Part shown: in pieces, positions 13,865-25,640 of the stretch
How positions within the stretch are numbered: position 1 is the stretch's first letter
Layout: each line of letters opens with the position of its first letter
Assembly (NCBI GenBank): GCA_029204225.1
Contig: CM055110.1
Span: 18,843,501 to 18,907,500, forward strand
Direction: 5' to 3'
Source of the DNA: Diphasiastrum complanatum
Lineage: Eukaryota; Streptophyta; Lycopodiopsida; Lycopodiales; Lycopodiaceae
DNA length: 64,000 bases
Position numbers and translations under genes: made by a program
Notes under the pieces: model-generated
Told to the model about the DNA's origin: nothing
The model's input: only the letters and a program-made list of their open reading frames with translations
The model's database searches: none

Positions 13865-14600
13865 TCTTGTTGGCAGTTTGTGAGATGGAAATTATCAGAT
13901 CTAATACCACATCTGTTGGGTGAATATCTATAGATGAAAGACAACAATAATGATAATGAAAGAACAGTAATAACTGTATTTAACAGAATCGTGGATTACT
14001 TAGAGAACGGAGATTACGAGTTGTTCTTTTGTGTTGAATAAGATTATCAGTGTAGGAGTCTTAGACTCCTACACTAAGACTCCTACACTAGAGTGATTGC
14101 AGAAACGACTAGGCGTCTGAGACGGCCATGCAATCCCCTAATATTGATAATATGATGTGAAGAGAATGTAGAAATAATTTAGGCATCAGAGACAACCATA
14201 CATTTCTCTTTATAATGATGTTTGCATAAAAGGAGTGAGAGTTAATTTCATTCAACAAGAATGCAAAAGATGTAGAACAATAGCGAATCTGTATAATAAA
14301 GTTGTAGTAACAACGATCAGACCACAATACAATTGTGTTGATAAGCGTGTGATCCTATTCACAGATTCAAATCAATTGCTAAAGTTCTGAATATATCTCT
14401 CTCTCTATAATTACTAACTTTGAGGAGTCTGCTACTGAAAGACCCGTTCTGGTCGTTTTAATCTTTATCAGATCATCCTCTGATATATGATGACTTGATC
14501 TGATCTTCAATTGCTCATTTACATGTATAGCAACTAGAAGATCTTGCATTATTCTAGCTTTACATTTACAAGATTGCTTAACAACTGATTACCTCACTAA
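13865..14600 (-). repeat. Probable LTR remnant containing a palindrome
   Basis: Adjacent to the orphan primer site, this non-coding stretch would be the 5' LTR of a minus-strand element. It contains the perfect palindrome at 14050-14074 and a further copy of its right arm at 14077-14088. No second LTR copy was found in the window, so the right boundary is only a guess. Confidence 0.4.
14050..14074. repeat. Perfect 25-nt palindrome
   Basis: GTGTAGGAGTC, TTA, then GACTCCTACAC, giving a stem of 11 bp with a 3-nt loop. The right arm ACTCCTACAC recurs immediately downstream. It could form a hairpin in DNA or RNA. Confidence 0.9.
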
Positions 14601-14639
14601 TTAGAACAATTGTTATTGGAGCGTGAAGATGTAGACATC

Positions 14640-15115
14640 CTGTGTATTTCTGCAGAGTGTCGGGTTTTTCGCCTGTGTAGAATCTCGTATAAAACTGCAG
14701 AGTCAAATTTTTCGCCTGTGTAGAATCCCCTATAAAAGTGCAGTGTCGGGTTTTTCGCCTGTGTAGAATCCCGTGTAAAACTACAATATTGGGATTTTCG
14801 CTTGTGTAGAATCCCGTGTAAAACTGTAGTGTCGGATTTTTCGCTTTTTTTCCAAGGCAAAAATTATATGAAAAAATGCAGTGTCGCATTTTTCGCTTTT
14901 TGTCGCCTGTCAGAAATTGCATGTAAAAATGCAGTGTTGCATTTTTCGCTTTTGTCGCCTGTCAAAAACTGCATGTAAAATTGTAGTGTCACATTTTTCG
15001 CATTTCTGGAAATGTTGGAAATGATCTAAAAACTGAGAACACAAGTGTCTCAAAAATAAAGTCGATAGTGTCGGGTTTTTCCGCCTGTCAAAAATTGTGA
15101 AGAAAAATGCAGACC
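14640..15115. repeat. Tandem array, 43-53-bp units with GTGTCGGGTTTTTCGCC core
   Basis: Units start near 14657, 14700, 14743, 14786, 14829 (period about 43) and then 14881, 14934, 14986 (period about 52), with a last one near 15067. Each has GTGTCG(G/C)(G/A)TTTTTCGC, then CTGTGTAGAATCCCGTGTAA or the variant CCTGTCAAAAATTGCATGTA. The frames open across it are products of the repeat. The array abuts the truncated copia integrase to its right. Confidence 0.9.
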
Positions 15116-15149
15116 GTAGCGACAATTAGTCTAAAAATGCATAATGGAG

Positions 15150-16200
15150 ATGTTGCGACAAACAAATACGAATGTTCCTGCGTTTGAACATTCGTAGGTC
15201 GATGCCTATCGATGGAGAATGGAGCTACTATGACAGACTCCTGCATTGGCTGCTTAAGCTTGAAATCATGGAATTTCTCTTCAAGAAAGACAATATCTTG
15301 GCTGACTGAGATCTGACCTGTATCAATATCATAGATACGATATGCATTGTGTGACATTGAATAGCCGATAAAGATATACTTACAGCTTAATGGGTCTAAT
15401 TTCTTTCTTAGATCAGACGGAATTTGAGCATAACAGAGACATCCAAATATACGTAAATGTTTCAGACTTGGTTTGTAGCCGTAGTAGGCTTCAAAGGGTG
15501 TCTTGGAGTCGACTGCCTTCGTGCTGGAATAATTTTGCAGATAGCAGACTGTAAAAATTGCTTTAGTCCAAAAGTTTTGGGGTAATTGAGCGTTGACAGT
15601 CATGGATCGTGCAACTTTCAATAGTGTTTGGTTCTTTCACTCAGCTACGCCATTCCGTTGTGGAGTGTAGCTAGCTGTGAATTAATGGTGCACGCCACAT
15701 GATGATAGGTAGTCCGCCATTTAATTTGATAGATACTCTCTCCTTGAATCAAACCGTAGGGCGTTGATTCTCTGGCCAGTCTGATTCTCGGCATATTGCT
15801 TAAATTTTTTGAAGCAATTGAATGCTTCTGACTTGTTCTTTATGAACATGACTTTGGTGAACCGGGAGAAGTCATCGATAAATGTAATGAAATATAGAGC
15901 TTGACCCAAAGAGGGTGCGCTCATAGGACCACATAAGTCACTGTGAATTAGTGACAGAATGGACTTCGCTCTCTTGGCTTGTCCTCTTGAAAATTTTGTT
16001 CTAGGTTGTTTCTCTAGTAGACAATTTTCACAGACAGTCTGATTAGCTATAGAATTAACATTGATATTCATATCCTTGACCAATTTGTTATAATTCATGT
16101 ACAAGATTGAACGCATGTTTAAATGACCTAGTCTTTGATGCCAAACATACTTACTTCTAGTGTTCGTGTTGCTTGAACAATTTCTTTCCAAATTTTGTAT
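15150..16200 (-). mobile_element. Copia integrase fragment
   Basis: The minus strand, starting near 16200, encodes the zinc finger (WHQRLGHLN ... CENCLLEK), the core with IHSDLCGP, FIDDFSRFTKV and LRFDSRREY (NGG changed), then after stops and a frame change SYTPQRNGVAE. The conserved downstream region follows: FWTKAIFTVCYLQN, HLRIFGCLCYAQIP, YIFIGYS and YRIYDIDTGQISVSQDIVF. It is cut at the low end by the tandem array, and no RT or LTR belongs to it here. Stops and the missing neighbours make it non-functional. Confidence 0.88.
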
Positions 16201-16211
16201 CTGACACTAGA

Positions 16212-16844
16212 TTATTTGCATTTGTGATTGGATAAGAATCTTCTTGCTTTAGCACCTCCAATTGATGGCTTATTAGGAACGTTTCCTTTTTTTCCAAAGA
16301 GTTTATCACTTTTTTCAATGGTGACATTCCCTTTATGTAATCTTGCCTTTGAAAGAACTATTTCCAACCTCCTAATTGCTGCTTTAGCCACAAACTCCGG
16401 TTTATGATTCCATCCAAGGAAAATATACAAGTAAATAAGTTTCTCAATAATACGAACCTCAGCATGCAATGTGCATATGTGAACATTTTTTAATGGAAGT
16501 GACAAAACACTTCATATTTGGATCTTTTGCTTCTCGTGTGGGCCAGTGTTTGATCGTCCCAAATTCATATTGTAGCAATCCTTCATGCAATAAAGACGTG
16601 GATGCTTTGATGTTGCCCCATGAGAGACATTATACATACATTTTAATGTCTTCAAATCCCTTGCAAGGTGCCATTGAATTTGAAAACTTCCATGGTTTTC
16701 AACTGTAAATTTCTTACCCTCCAAATGTCTCTTTATAATCTCGCCATAATTTGTTCGTGAAAATATCCATGAAAGTACTCTATGGTCCTCTTTCAAGACC
16801 TGTAGAGAATCAAGTAATGCATGACATGTCAATAAAAAATGCAA
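16212..16844 (-). pseudogene. Unrecognised protein remnant with CMKDC motif, one in-frame stop
   Basis: One minus-strand frame runs across 16844-16212, interrupted by a single TGA near 16510; codons before and after it are in phase. Visible parts: SFQIQWHLARDLKTLKCMYN, then HGATSKHPRLYCMKDCYNMN (a possible Cys pair), then after the stop NVHICTLHAEVRIIEKL and a basic C-terminus. The His/Cys-containing segments suggest a metal-binding or transposon-derived protein. I cannot name the family. The immediate neighbour is a copia fragment, so a mobile origin is possible. Confidence 0.45.
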
Positions 16845-16982
16845 TGTATGAAATGTTAATAACGATACTTAAAAAAAAAATTGAAAAGTATACATGGAAT
16901 GCCGCTAACCACCATATGTGATTTTCCGATTGAACAATAAACGTTCGATTATTTGTATCTGAAATTTTGTTCATCAAAGTGA

Positions 16983-16984
<2 letters not shown>

Positions 16985-17042
<58 letters not shown>
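16985..17042. repeat. (CT)29 microsatellite
   Basis: 58 nt of uninterrupted CT. It is the first of several long CT tracts associated with Helitron 3' regions. Confidence 0.97.
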
Positions 17043-17043
<1 letters not shown>

Positions 17044-17328
17044 GGAAGAGCACCTGGGGAGGCCTTGTCGGGAGGGCGTAGCAAGGGTGCACAGAGGGAA
17101 AAGGGCACATCTCTCTCTCTCTCTCTCTCTCTCTAGGGAGAGCGTGCGGGGAGGCCCCGTCAGGAGGGCGTAGCAAGGATGCAAGGGGAGGGCACACCGA
17201 GAGAGCGCGCCGGGAGGGTGTAGGGTGAGCGTGGGGAGGGGGCGCATGGAGGGCATCGAGAGTGCATGTGGTGAGGATGCAAGGGCGTGGGCATGGGTAG
17301 GGTGCAGGGAGGTGTGCAAGGGAGGGGA

Positions 17329-17400
<72 letters not shown>

Positions 17401-17455
17401 GCACGCCCCCCCGAGCACACACACACACCAGTCATAGACGGGCACACTTCACTAG
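17043..17455 (+). mobile_element. Helitron-like 3' end (element B)
   Basis: G-rich modules (GGGAGGGCG, GCGTAGCAAG occurring twice) alternate with CT tracts (17110-17134 and 17331-17395). A GC-rich segment then leads to GACGGGCACACTTCACTAG ending at 17455 and followed by T. The last bases match the ends of the two other elements at 25851 and 26611. The hairpin is weak here. Its 5' end was not found. Confidence 0.6.
17331..17395. repeat. (TC)n microsatellite, 65 nt
   Basis: Uninterrupted TC tract immediately upstream of the GC-rich Helitron-like 3' end. Confidence 0.97.
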
Positions 17456-17699
17456 TATCTATATAGTATAAAACTCTTTTAGAGAGAGAGAGTGTGTTTT
17501 TGCCGCAAAAAATGTCACGCTGTGCTGCCGAAAATGTCATGCACTGCCCGTGAAAAATGTCACGTTTTTGCAAAGAGAAAGGCTAACAAACGTTTGAAAA
17601 AAAAAGTGTATAGATATGTGCCTTGGTTTAAAACTGTATGTGCACGAGTGTGTGTGTGGGCACTAACTATTTGTCATCCTTCACGATGACAAATTTGTG

Positions 17700-17945
17700 C
17701 CCTTCTCATACCCTTCTCACCCCTCCCTCCCCCCCCTCACTCTCATTATGACCTTTAAATTCTATGACACATGGTGGGCCCTCTTTCTCTCTCTTCTACC
17801 TATCCTATTTTCAAACCCTATGTGAACTTTTAAAATAGTCAAACACACGTTTATCTCTCCCTCCCTACTTCCCTGCCCCTAAATAAACTTTTAAAATATT
17901 CAAACACACATCTATCTCTCCCTCCTTACTTCCATGCTGCCAACA
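17700..17945. repeat. Pyrimidine-rich tandem repeat, about 62-bp unit
   Basis: AACTTTTAAAATA(G/T)TCAAACACAC followed by TCTCTCCCTCC and CTTCC occurs twice, near 17825 and 17886. More C/T-rich, diverged sequence lies on both sides. It is within the 5' part of the Helitron candidate. Confidence 0.75.
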
Positions 17946-18076
17946 CCTATCTCTCTCTCAATACTTGCCTGTTGACCGCCGCAACATTTATATCTCCCTC
18001 ATTACTTTGTTTGTGCCCCGGCTCTCTCTCCCTCTCTCTCTGCCTCCCTGTTCTTCCCTCGGGCGCTAGCTCGTTC

Positions 18077-18078
<2 letters not shown>

Positions 18079-18163
<85 letters not shown>
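18079..18163. repeat. (TC)n microsatellite, 85 nt
   Basis: The longest dinucleotide tract in the window, uninterrupted. Confidence 0.97.
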
Positions 18164-18166
<3 letters not shown>

Positions 18167-18229
18167 CCTCCCTCTGCATGTCTCCCCCGCTCCCTCCCTT
18201 TCTCCATCATTTTGTTTGCTTATTGAGAC

Positions 18230-20329
18230 GTGGTTCTTCCCATGCTCCCTCCATCTCCATCGTTTTGTTTGTTTCCTGAGACGCGCTGGCAGTGGGGAAG
18301 ATTTTAGTAGCAGGCGATTGGGATTGTGGGATTATGGGCGATTAGTAGTAGCGCTAATGCGGACGTTTTTTAGGTCTCACAACTGTGCATATATAGAGCC
18401 CGCTCTCACTTCTTTATTGTTTTTGAAGTTTCTTGCTGGGCTGCAGCCTTGGCCTTCAACAACTTGCTATTGGAGCTTTCGCGACTTTGGCATCAAGCCG
18501 CACTAGAGGCCGACGATTGTATAAAGGTCAATCCTAAACAGTGATGAGAAGGGTGAGCAGTGCCCCAGAGGCATAGATGATAAATATGAGCTTGACAAAA
18601 CTGAAGCCAAAGCCTGTGTTGAAGGAAATCAATGTAGATGCAAGCTGAAGATATGGCATTAGCTCCTCAATCAGGTTTTGCCCCTCACAATTCATATACA
18701 TATCCGCCTGACAATGCTACATATATCTGAAGTTTGGAGTCCGCCTGACAGAACGATAGTTCGGAGGAGAAATAGTAGTTCATAACCTGTAAACAGCCTC
18801 TTAGCCTGCATTGGATCGTTCACAGATTTGCCACTGAGAGAAGACTGCCACAGCTTTGTCAATAGCACCTTTCATAAACTTCATAAATCGAAACAGGTTG
18901 ATGGAACTGTCGCTTCATAACTTCTTCATGATGACTGCTATCAAATTTGTATGAGCAAGTCTTTGTAGATAATCAGGGCACCGACTGTCCCGAATGAATA
19001 AGGAGAACGATAGTTCGAAACTATGGAATGGTGAAAGACAAGCGCGTGACAACAGCCTTCATCAACTGCTGCCTTAGAACCCGCGTGGCAACATCCTTCA
19101 ACAACCTGCTTGCGTAGGTGCGACCTTCAACAACCTGCTTGTCTGGGTGTGACCTTCAGACTTTCGAATAACCACTCTGAATATGCCTTTCAACAGCTCT
19201 TTCATGGCCTGTTGGGCTAGCTCGTTCGATCCATTCTACATACGATTCATTCTGCATAGCATCAAAGTATCCATTTGCCATGAACATTCTCAATATATGT
19301 ATTGAGAAATATCCATTTGCTTATATATTAGCAAAATGAAAATGCATCAACAAGAAATATACGTATTGCTCATTTGGCAAATCTCTACGAGTTATATGTT
19401 TGATATTTACATAACGTGGTGTGTCTCATAAAGGATGTGATTGCTTTGTTGCTTATATTTTTAGCAAAATGCAAACGCGCCAACTTAAATATACGTAGTC
19501 ATCTGGCAAATCTTTGTGAATACTTGCAGATGCTATATTGAGGTTTTGTGACTACGAGTTATATGTTTAAATTTTTAAAGGACGTGATATACCTCACAAA
19601 GGATGTGATTGCTTTGTAGATTTATCTCATAATTTTACTCGGCAAGATAGTGATCAAAAAATAGGATTTGGATTCTGAAATACAATAGATATTTGTTCTT
19701 TTTGTTAAAGGCCTTAATTTGTGTACTAAAGTTCAATATGAAAATATGCGTGAAGAGTGCCATAAATAGATAGTTGTTTGTTTTGCAAACATTTCAAGTG
19801 GTTTTGGTCAGATCTTGGAGTAATTGATAATAATTTGTTGTTTATGTTTTGTATGCATGGAGCCTGTAACAATTGTAACTGTATCTTTCTACATACACAG
19901 CATGGACAATATTTATTTTTGCTCAATACTTAAAAGACATAGGCGTTCATGATGTACTGGATTGAGGTTCCACTCTTTTGCCGTAGACACCAATCATTTT
20001 GTGTATGAAAGATTCAGATTCTGAAACACAATTTTGTTAAAGGCCTTAATGTCTATACAAATATGCATGAAGAGTGCCATAAATAGATAGTTGTTTGTTT
20101 TGCAAACAGTTTAAGTTGTTTTGGTTGGATCATGGATGCATGGATAATAATTTGTTGTTTGTGTTTTGGATGCATGCAACATGTAACTGTGTCTTTCTAC
20201 ATACATAGTGTGGTTAGATGGCGGATAAAAACAGTGTAAGCAATATTACTCCGGGGTGTGTACACAATAATTTGTCGTACAAGATTCCATAGAATGAAAC
20301 GGTGCCCAAAAAATAGACAAGATTAAACC
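18230..20329. repeat. Helitron interior without genes; diverged local duplications
   Basis: No protein was recognised. A block beginning GCCATAAATAGATAGTTGTT occurs near 19758 and again near 20077, with similarity over about 140 bp through TGTAACTGT and TTTCTACATACA. A second motif, ACGAGTTATATGTTT with nearby GGATGTGATTGCTTTGT, recurs near 19387 and 19553. These point to old segmental duplication inside the element. Confidence 0.65.
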
Positions 20330-22795
20330 GAAGGAGACAAGCTAAGAGGAGAGCTTTGCATTCAGATAGAGGTGGTAGTGTTTCAAAAGTTGTTACATGT
20401 GGACAATCATTGACAATAGGTTGCGAAAACACAGATGAATGTGTTGGCACCAATGCCACCATTGGAACATTCACTACCCCAGAACATGTGCGTACAAACC
20501 AATTGTACATGACTCCAGATCTTGAAAGCAAGTTCGAGAGGACACGTAGGTTAAATTGAAGACGAATGGCAAAGAGAAGAAATTTAGCTTTGCAGTTCTC
20601 TTTGGTTGAGCCTACTGTTACGTCTGGATGCAATGACACGATCTCTATACAAGATTCGCACACAATAGTAAATGAAAATTTGACAAGCATGCCAAGTGTT
20701 TGTGATTTTATGACACCAGTTCCATTTACGCCTAGCATACGGGAGCAACCTATTGATATGCAAGTTGTTTCTGCTCCATCGAACAGAAACAAACGTACAT
20801 CATTTTGATTTTTTAAAATAGCATGGAGTGACAAAACACCTTCGAGTCATGAGGAGGGTCTAATGGAACAAAAGTGTGTTCATTGTGAAGCTTTAAGATG
20901 GAAGCAAGAGATTAATAGCTCATTTTGCTGCATGAAGGAAAAGGTTAGATGTTTCCCTCACAAATGCTTAGACTGTTTGCGTTAGACGATGAAACAACGG
21001 TGTATTTTCGAGAAAAAAAAAACAAGCTATAGTAATTCTCTTGCATTTGCTTCCCTGGGTGTGAAATTAGATAAGTCTACTATTAATTCTAAAAGCGGTG
21101 CTTATAATTTCAGAGTTTCAGGACGTTTGTGCCATCAAATAAGTGGATTGCTTCCTACGGACGAGCCTGCATTCTCCAAATATATATATTGGATGGAGAT
21201 GATTTGCAGCTAGAAAGAAGGTTGTCTCTTGGCTCAAGCATCCGACGTGATGTTTTGAGTGGCTTACAACAAATGATCATGGAGATCAACCCATTTGCAA
21301 GTGTCTTCATGAGTGCAGGTCTTATTATGCGCACAAATCCCACTCTTGACATTTGTCGTCATATAATGTCAAGCAGCTCCAACAATCGAGAGAATCTACA
21401 ATACAATGCAACATTAGCAAATGAGATAGCTGTACTCATGCCCTTAGATGATTGTCCAAGTGATGGCCATCGTGACATAATCCTCCATTCGGTCCAAGAT
21501 GGTTTGAAAAGAATAAATCAGCTTCACTCCTCCTATGATGCATTGCATTTTGTTCTTTTGTTTCCTTTTGGGACAGATGGATGGCATGTAGGCATATTCC
21601 ATGTGCAAGAACGCCTTTCGAGACAACATCTTGGTACAAATGAGCGGCATAATGTTGTCAATTCAACACATTCATCAGTTGTGGAAAATGATGCTATTGA
21701 AAGTGGTGATGAAGATGTGGATGCTTGCGATGTAGCAAGCGATAGGAGACATAAAAGGGTAACTATTCGCGAATTTTATAGCTATGATCTCCAACTTCGT
21801 GAGGGACATGTTTCATCAATACAATTAGAAGGCAAACTATTTCAAGAGTATCTTTGTGATCCGTTTGCAAAACTGGCTCAGAAAAATTTGAATTACGTGT
21901 ACGATAATCAACATAAATTTCGGCGTGAGATTCGGAGTGGGATAGTTGACTTTGTGGGGGCAGAGGTTGCGTAGATTGGCCAGCGTGTTGTTTTGCTGTC
22001 ATCGTACATAGGGTCACCACGCCATATGCATTAGCTTTACCAAGATGCAATGGTTGTTGTTAGAACGCTGGGGCGTCCTAATCTGTTCATCACGATGACT
22101 GCCAATCCAAACTGGTTGGAGATAAGGAGGCAGTTAATGTATGAACAAACACCTGCAAATAGACCGGACTTGGTTGCAAGAGTTTTCAATATAAAACTTC
22201 AACATATGATAAGTCTTTTGAAAATGAATGGCATTTTTGGACGTGTTATAAGAAGGCTGCATGTGGTGGACTTTCAGAAGAGAGGACTGCCTCATGCACA
22301 CATTTTGATTATATTGGATGAAGCAAGCAAACTAGTGACAGTCAATGACTTTGACAACATAGTATGTGCAGAAATTCCTGATAAAGATGTGGATCCAATA
22401 TTGTATGACATTGTGAAAACATGCATGATACATGGTCCGTGCGGATCGTCTTTTCCTAATGCGCCATGCATGAAAGAAGGTAGATGTTCAAAAAATTATC
22501 CAAGACAGTTTGTTGATGAAACTATAGCAGTGAATGGCTATGTTTAATATAGGTGTCGAAACAATGGTCTCTTGGTTCACACCCATGGTATGGACTTGGA
22601 TAATCGCTGGGTCGCGCCATACAACAGGTGGCTGACATTGCACTTTCAATGCCACATCAATGTTGAAATATGCATACACGCTAAAAGTGTAAAAATCTGT
22701 ATAAGTATGTCTGCAAAGGGCCCGATATGATAACTGCACATGCCATAGAAGAGAACACAAATACCTTGCATGTGGTCAACGAAATCAAGTAGTTT
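20330..22795 (+). pseudogene. Helitron Rep (HUH endonuclease) region
   Basis: Rep nicks and joins Helitron DNA. An N-terminal part has RRQAKRRAL and a Cys-rich segment (KCVHCEALRWK ... FCCMKEKV) typical of plant Helitron proteins. From 21129 one frame carries the Helitron N domain (LQLREGHVSSIQLEGKLFQE), then LGRPNLFITMTANPNW, RPDLVARVFNIKL and the HUH motif in QKRGLPHAHILI. After a frame shift comes NLYKYVCKGPD with the two Tyr of the Rep active site. Stops lie at 21972 (TAG), about 22032 (TAG), 22545 (TAA) and 22793 (TAG). All catalytic motifs can be seen, but not in one frame. Confidence 0.88.
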
Positions 22796-23837
22796 TTGAA
22801 TGCAAGATACTTCTTAACCAGCGAGTCTGCATGGCGTCTATTTAGTTACTCAATGGGCGTGCATAAACCAGTTGTGGTTCGTTTGGATGTACATCTTCTT
22901 GGTCAAAATGTGATGTTCTTTGCTGACAATGACGATTTAGAAAATGTTGTCAGAAGGGGAGGAGAATCAACATTGACTAGGTTTTTTCAATTGAATGCAA
23001 GCGGCAATGCTCGCCATTAACCACCCGTTTTGCCTTGCCATCAGCCACGCCATCCCATCCTACAGCAAAGGCATTGCTTTACCAAGACCTACCAAGCACT
23101 TTTGTGTTTAGAAAGGATTCACGTCAGTGGGTTTGTAGAAAGAACATCCAAAGGACATCGACCATCAGACGAATGTATTTGTGGATTCTTCAGAAGGTGA
23201 GCATTGTTTCTTGAGGCTTCTTCTGGTAAATGTCAAAGGCGCATATTGGAGGAGTAGAGCAATATTGACATCATTAAATGACCATGTCGACGAGGTTAAC
23301 ATGCTTGTGATTGACATGTTTCCTGGCACATCATGCACTTATTATAGTGTTGATAGTGTGGTTGATGGTAATAATGTTGATATTTATCCTGTTGAGTTTC
23401 TAAATACGTTGCAACCTGGTGGATGTCCCCCACACAAGTTGGTATTGAAAGTCGGGATGATAGTCATGCTATTGTGATCCATATCATTTCGCCAGGGGCT
23501 TTGTAATGGAACGAGGCTCATCATATGCAGAATGGGTGCAAAAGTTATTGAGGCTGAAATTGTTAGTGACGCACAAATAGGCGCAAGAGTTTTCATTCCG
23601 CGCATTCCTTTGGTTCCTAGTAATTCAGATTTGCCTTTTGAATTTCAGCGAGTGCAATTCTCCATCAGACCAGCATTTTCCATGACTATAAACAAAGCTC
23701 AGGGCCAGACAATGGGGTTTGTTGGATTGTATTTGCCCAAACCAGTGTTTAGCCACAGACAACCATATGTCGCCCTATCAAGGGTGCAAAGTTCAGCGAG
23801 CGTACGAGTGTTGATAAGAGATGACGATGGACTTTAG
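22796..23837 (+). pseudogene. Helitron helicase region, ATPase core deleted
   Basis: 22796-23020 encodes the Rep-helicase linker (ESAWRLFSYSMG, VVVRLDVHLLGQNV). Near 23085-23200 come YQDLPSTFVFRKDSRQW and a GEHCFLRLLLVNVKGAYW match. The sequence then jumps directly to the end of the PIF1-like helicase: RAILTSLNDHVDEVN, EFLNTLQPGGCPPHKL, GLCNGTRL and SMTINKAQGQTM ... YVALSRVQSS. Walker A and Walker B, normally several hundred residues between these parts, are missing. One stop lies near 23477. Confidence 0.88.
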
Positions 23838-24041
23838 CAAGATGAAACAAGAGTCTCCATGTACACACAAAATATAGTGTACACGGAATTGTTGTGAACA
23901 AAATATAATCTTTGTATGCTTTTTATCACCCTGGTCAAGAATCAAATGGAGCTGCCACTATTGTCAAATTGTACCTATCTTATACATAACACATTGATAA
24001 GAGATTTGAGAACATGTGCAATGTCTTTTATTCTAGGCTGC

Positions 24042-24043
<2 letters not shown>

Positions 24044-24102
<59 letters not shown>

Positions 24103-24288
24103 GTACGATCTATCTATCTTCTTCCTATTATGTAGTTGGCCTCCGATTGAGGAGCTTTTTCTTCCATTTGCACAGAACTACTTAACCAACGTGCATATTT
24201 TGAGAAAAGGGAGTGGTGGAACGATGATGCCGGAGGCAGAGAAAGAGATCATTGCATAGTTTGCAGTGGTAGAAAAAACTTTTTTGTA

Positions 24289-24361
<73 letters not shown>

Positions 24362-24527
24362 GTACATACGTATATATCTATCTAGCTCTCACCCTATTTT
24401 GTAGTTGGCCTCCGACTGAGGAGCTTTTTCTTCCGTTTGCGCACAGCTACTTAACCAACGTGCATATGTTGAGAAAAAGGAGTGGTGGAAGAATGATGCC
24501 GGAGGCAGAGAAAGAGATAATTGCATC
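24044..24527. repeat. Tandem duplication of about 250 bp, each copy starting with (GA)n
   Basis: Copy 1 starts with the GA tract at 24044-24099 and ends near 24258. Copy 2 starts with the GA tract at 24292-24359 and ends near 24527. Shared text includes GTAGTTGGCCTCCGA, GAGGAGCTTTTTCTTCC, CTACTTAACCAACGTGCATA and ATGATGCCGGAGGCAGAGAA. It lies just 3' of the helicase tail. Confidence 0.88.
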
Positions 24528-24639
24528 CAAAAAATGGCCCTCCTATCCAAAAAATGTAATACTGGCCCTCACAAAAATGCGACACTGAACTCACAATTTT
24601 TGCGACACTGGCCCTCACAATTATGTGACACTGCCCTCC

Positions 24640-25640
24640 AACAACGGTTTTCGCTGCCTTATGGTGTAAGGCACCTTCGCCTTTTTCCCTGCTTTTAGTC
24701 TAGGGCACCTTCACAAAAAATGCCTTAGAAACCATTGTGCCCACACTTTCGCCTTTTTCGCCCCTTCGCGAAAAAGGAGACAATGGCCAGAATGCCTTAG
24801 AAACCATTTTAAGGCCCCTTCGTCTTTTTCGAAGCCTTTGGTCTAAGGCACCTTCGGCTTTATCGCTGCCTTATGGTGTAAGGCACTATCTTTTTCCCTG
24901 CCTTAGTCTAAGGCACCTTCGCAAAAAATGCCTTAAGAAACCATTGTGCCCACACCTTCGCCTTTTTTGCCCCTTCGCGAAAAAGGAGACAGTGGCCATA
25001 ATGCCTTAGAGACCATTTTAAGGCTCCTTCGCCTTTTTTCGAAGCCTTTGGTCTAAGGCACCTTCGGCTTTTTCGCTGCCTTATGGTGTAAGACACATTC
25101 GTCTTTTTCCCTGCCTTTAGTCTAAGGCACCTTTGCAAAAAATGCCTTAGAAACCATTGTGCCCACACCTTCACCTTTTTCGCCCCTTTGTGAAAAAGTA
25201 GACAGTGGCCAGAATGCCTTTGGTCTAAGCCACCTTCGTCTTTTTCCTTGCCTTAGAAACCATTTTAAGGCACCTTCGCCTTTTTCGCTGCCTTTGGTCC
25301 AAGGCACCTTCGCCTTTTTCCATGCCTTTAGTCTAAGGCACCTTCACAAAAAATGCCTTGGAAACCATTGTGGCCACACCTTCGTCTTTTTCGCCCCTTC
25401 GCGAAAAAGGAGACAATGGCCAGAATGCCTTTGGTCTAAGGCACCTTCGTCTTTTTCCCTGCCTTAGAAACCATTTTAAGGCACCTTTGCCTTTTTCGCT
25501 GCCTTTGGTCTAAGGCACCTTCGTCTTTTTCCCTGCCTTTAGTCTAAGGCACCTTCGCCTTTTTCCCTGCCCACAACTTCGCCTTTTTCGCCCCTTTGCG
25601 AAAAAGGAGACAATGGCCAGAATGCCTTAGAAACCATTTT
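24640..25640. repeat. Satellite with about 210-bp higher-order repeat
   Basis: Short monomers built on GGTCTAAGGCACCTTCGCC then TTTTTC are arranged in a longer unit marked by TGCCTTAGAAACCATTGTGC, which recurs near 24721, 24929, 25143 and 25353 (spacing about 208-214 bp). Each long unit also has CGCCCCTTCGCGAAAAAGGA and GACAATGGCCAGAATGCC or variants. It lies inside the Helitron candidate. Frames across it are repeat artefacts. Confidence 0.88.

Noticed and set aside
14640-15115. CRISPR-like direct repeats
   Set aside because: Units are contiguous and diverge gradually with no unique spacers of constant length, the genome is a plant's and no cas gene is present. It is an ordinary tandem array.
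16949-17573. Overlapping frames of 100-160 codons, rich in Arg-Glu or Ser-Leu dipeptides
   Set aside because: They are translations of (CT)n/(GA)n microsatellites and flanking GC-rich repeat. No independent coding evidence.
24640-25640. Frames of 60-100 codons in the satellite
   Set aside because: They are repeat translations; the same peptide pieces recur in several frames and on both strands.
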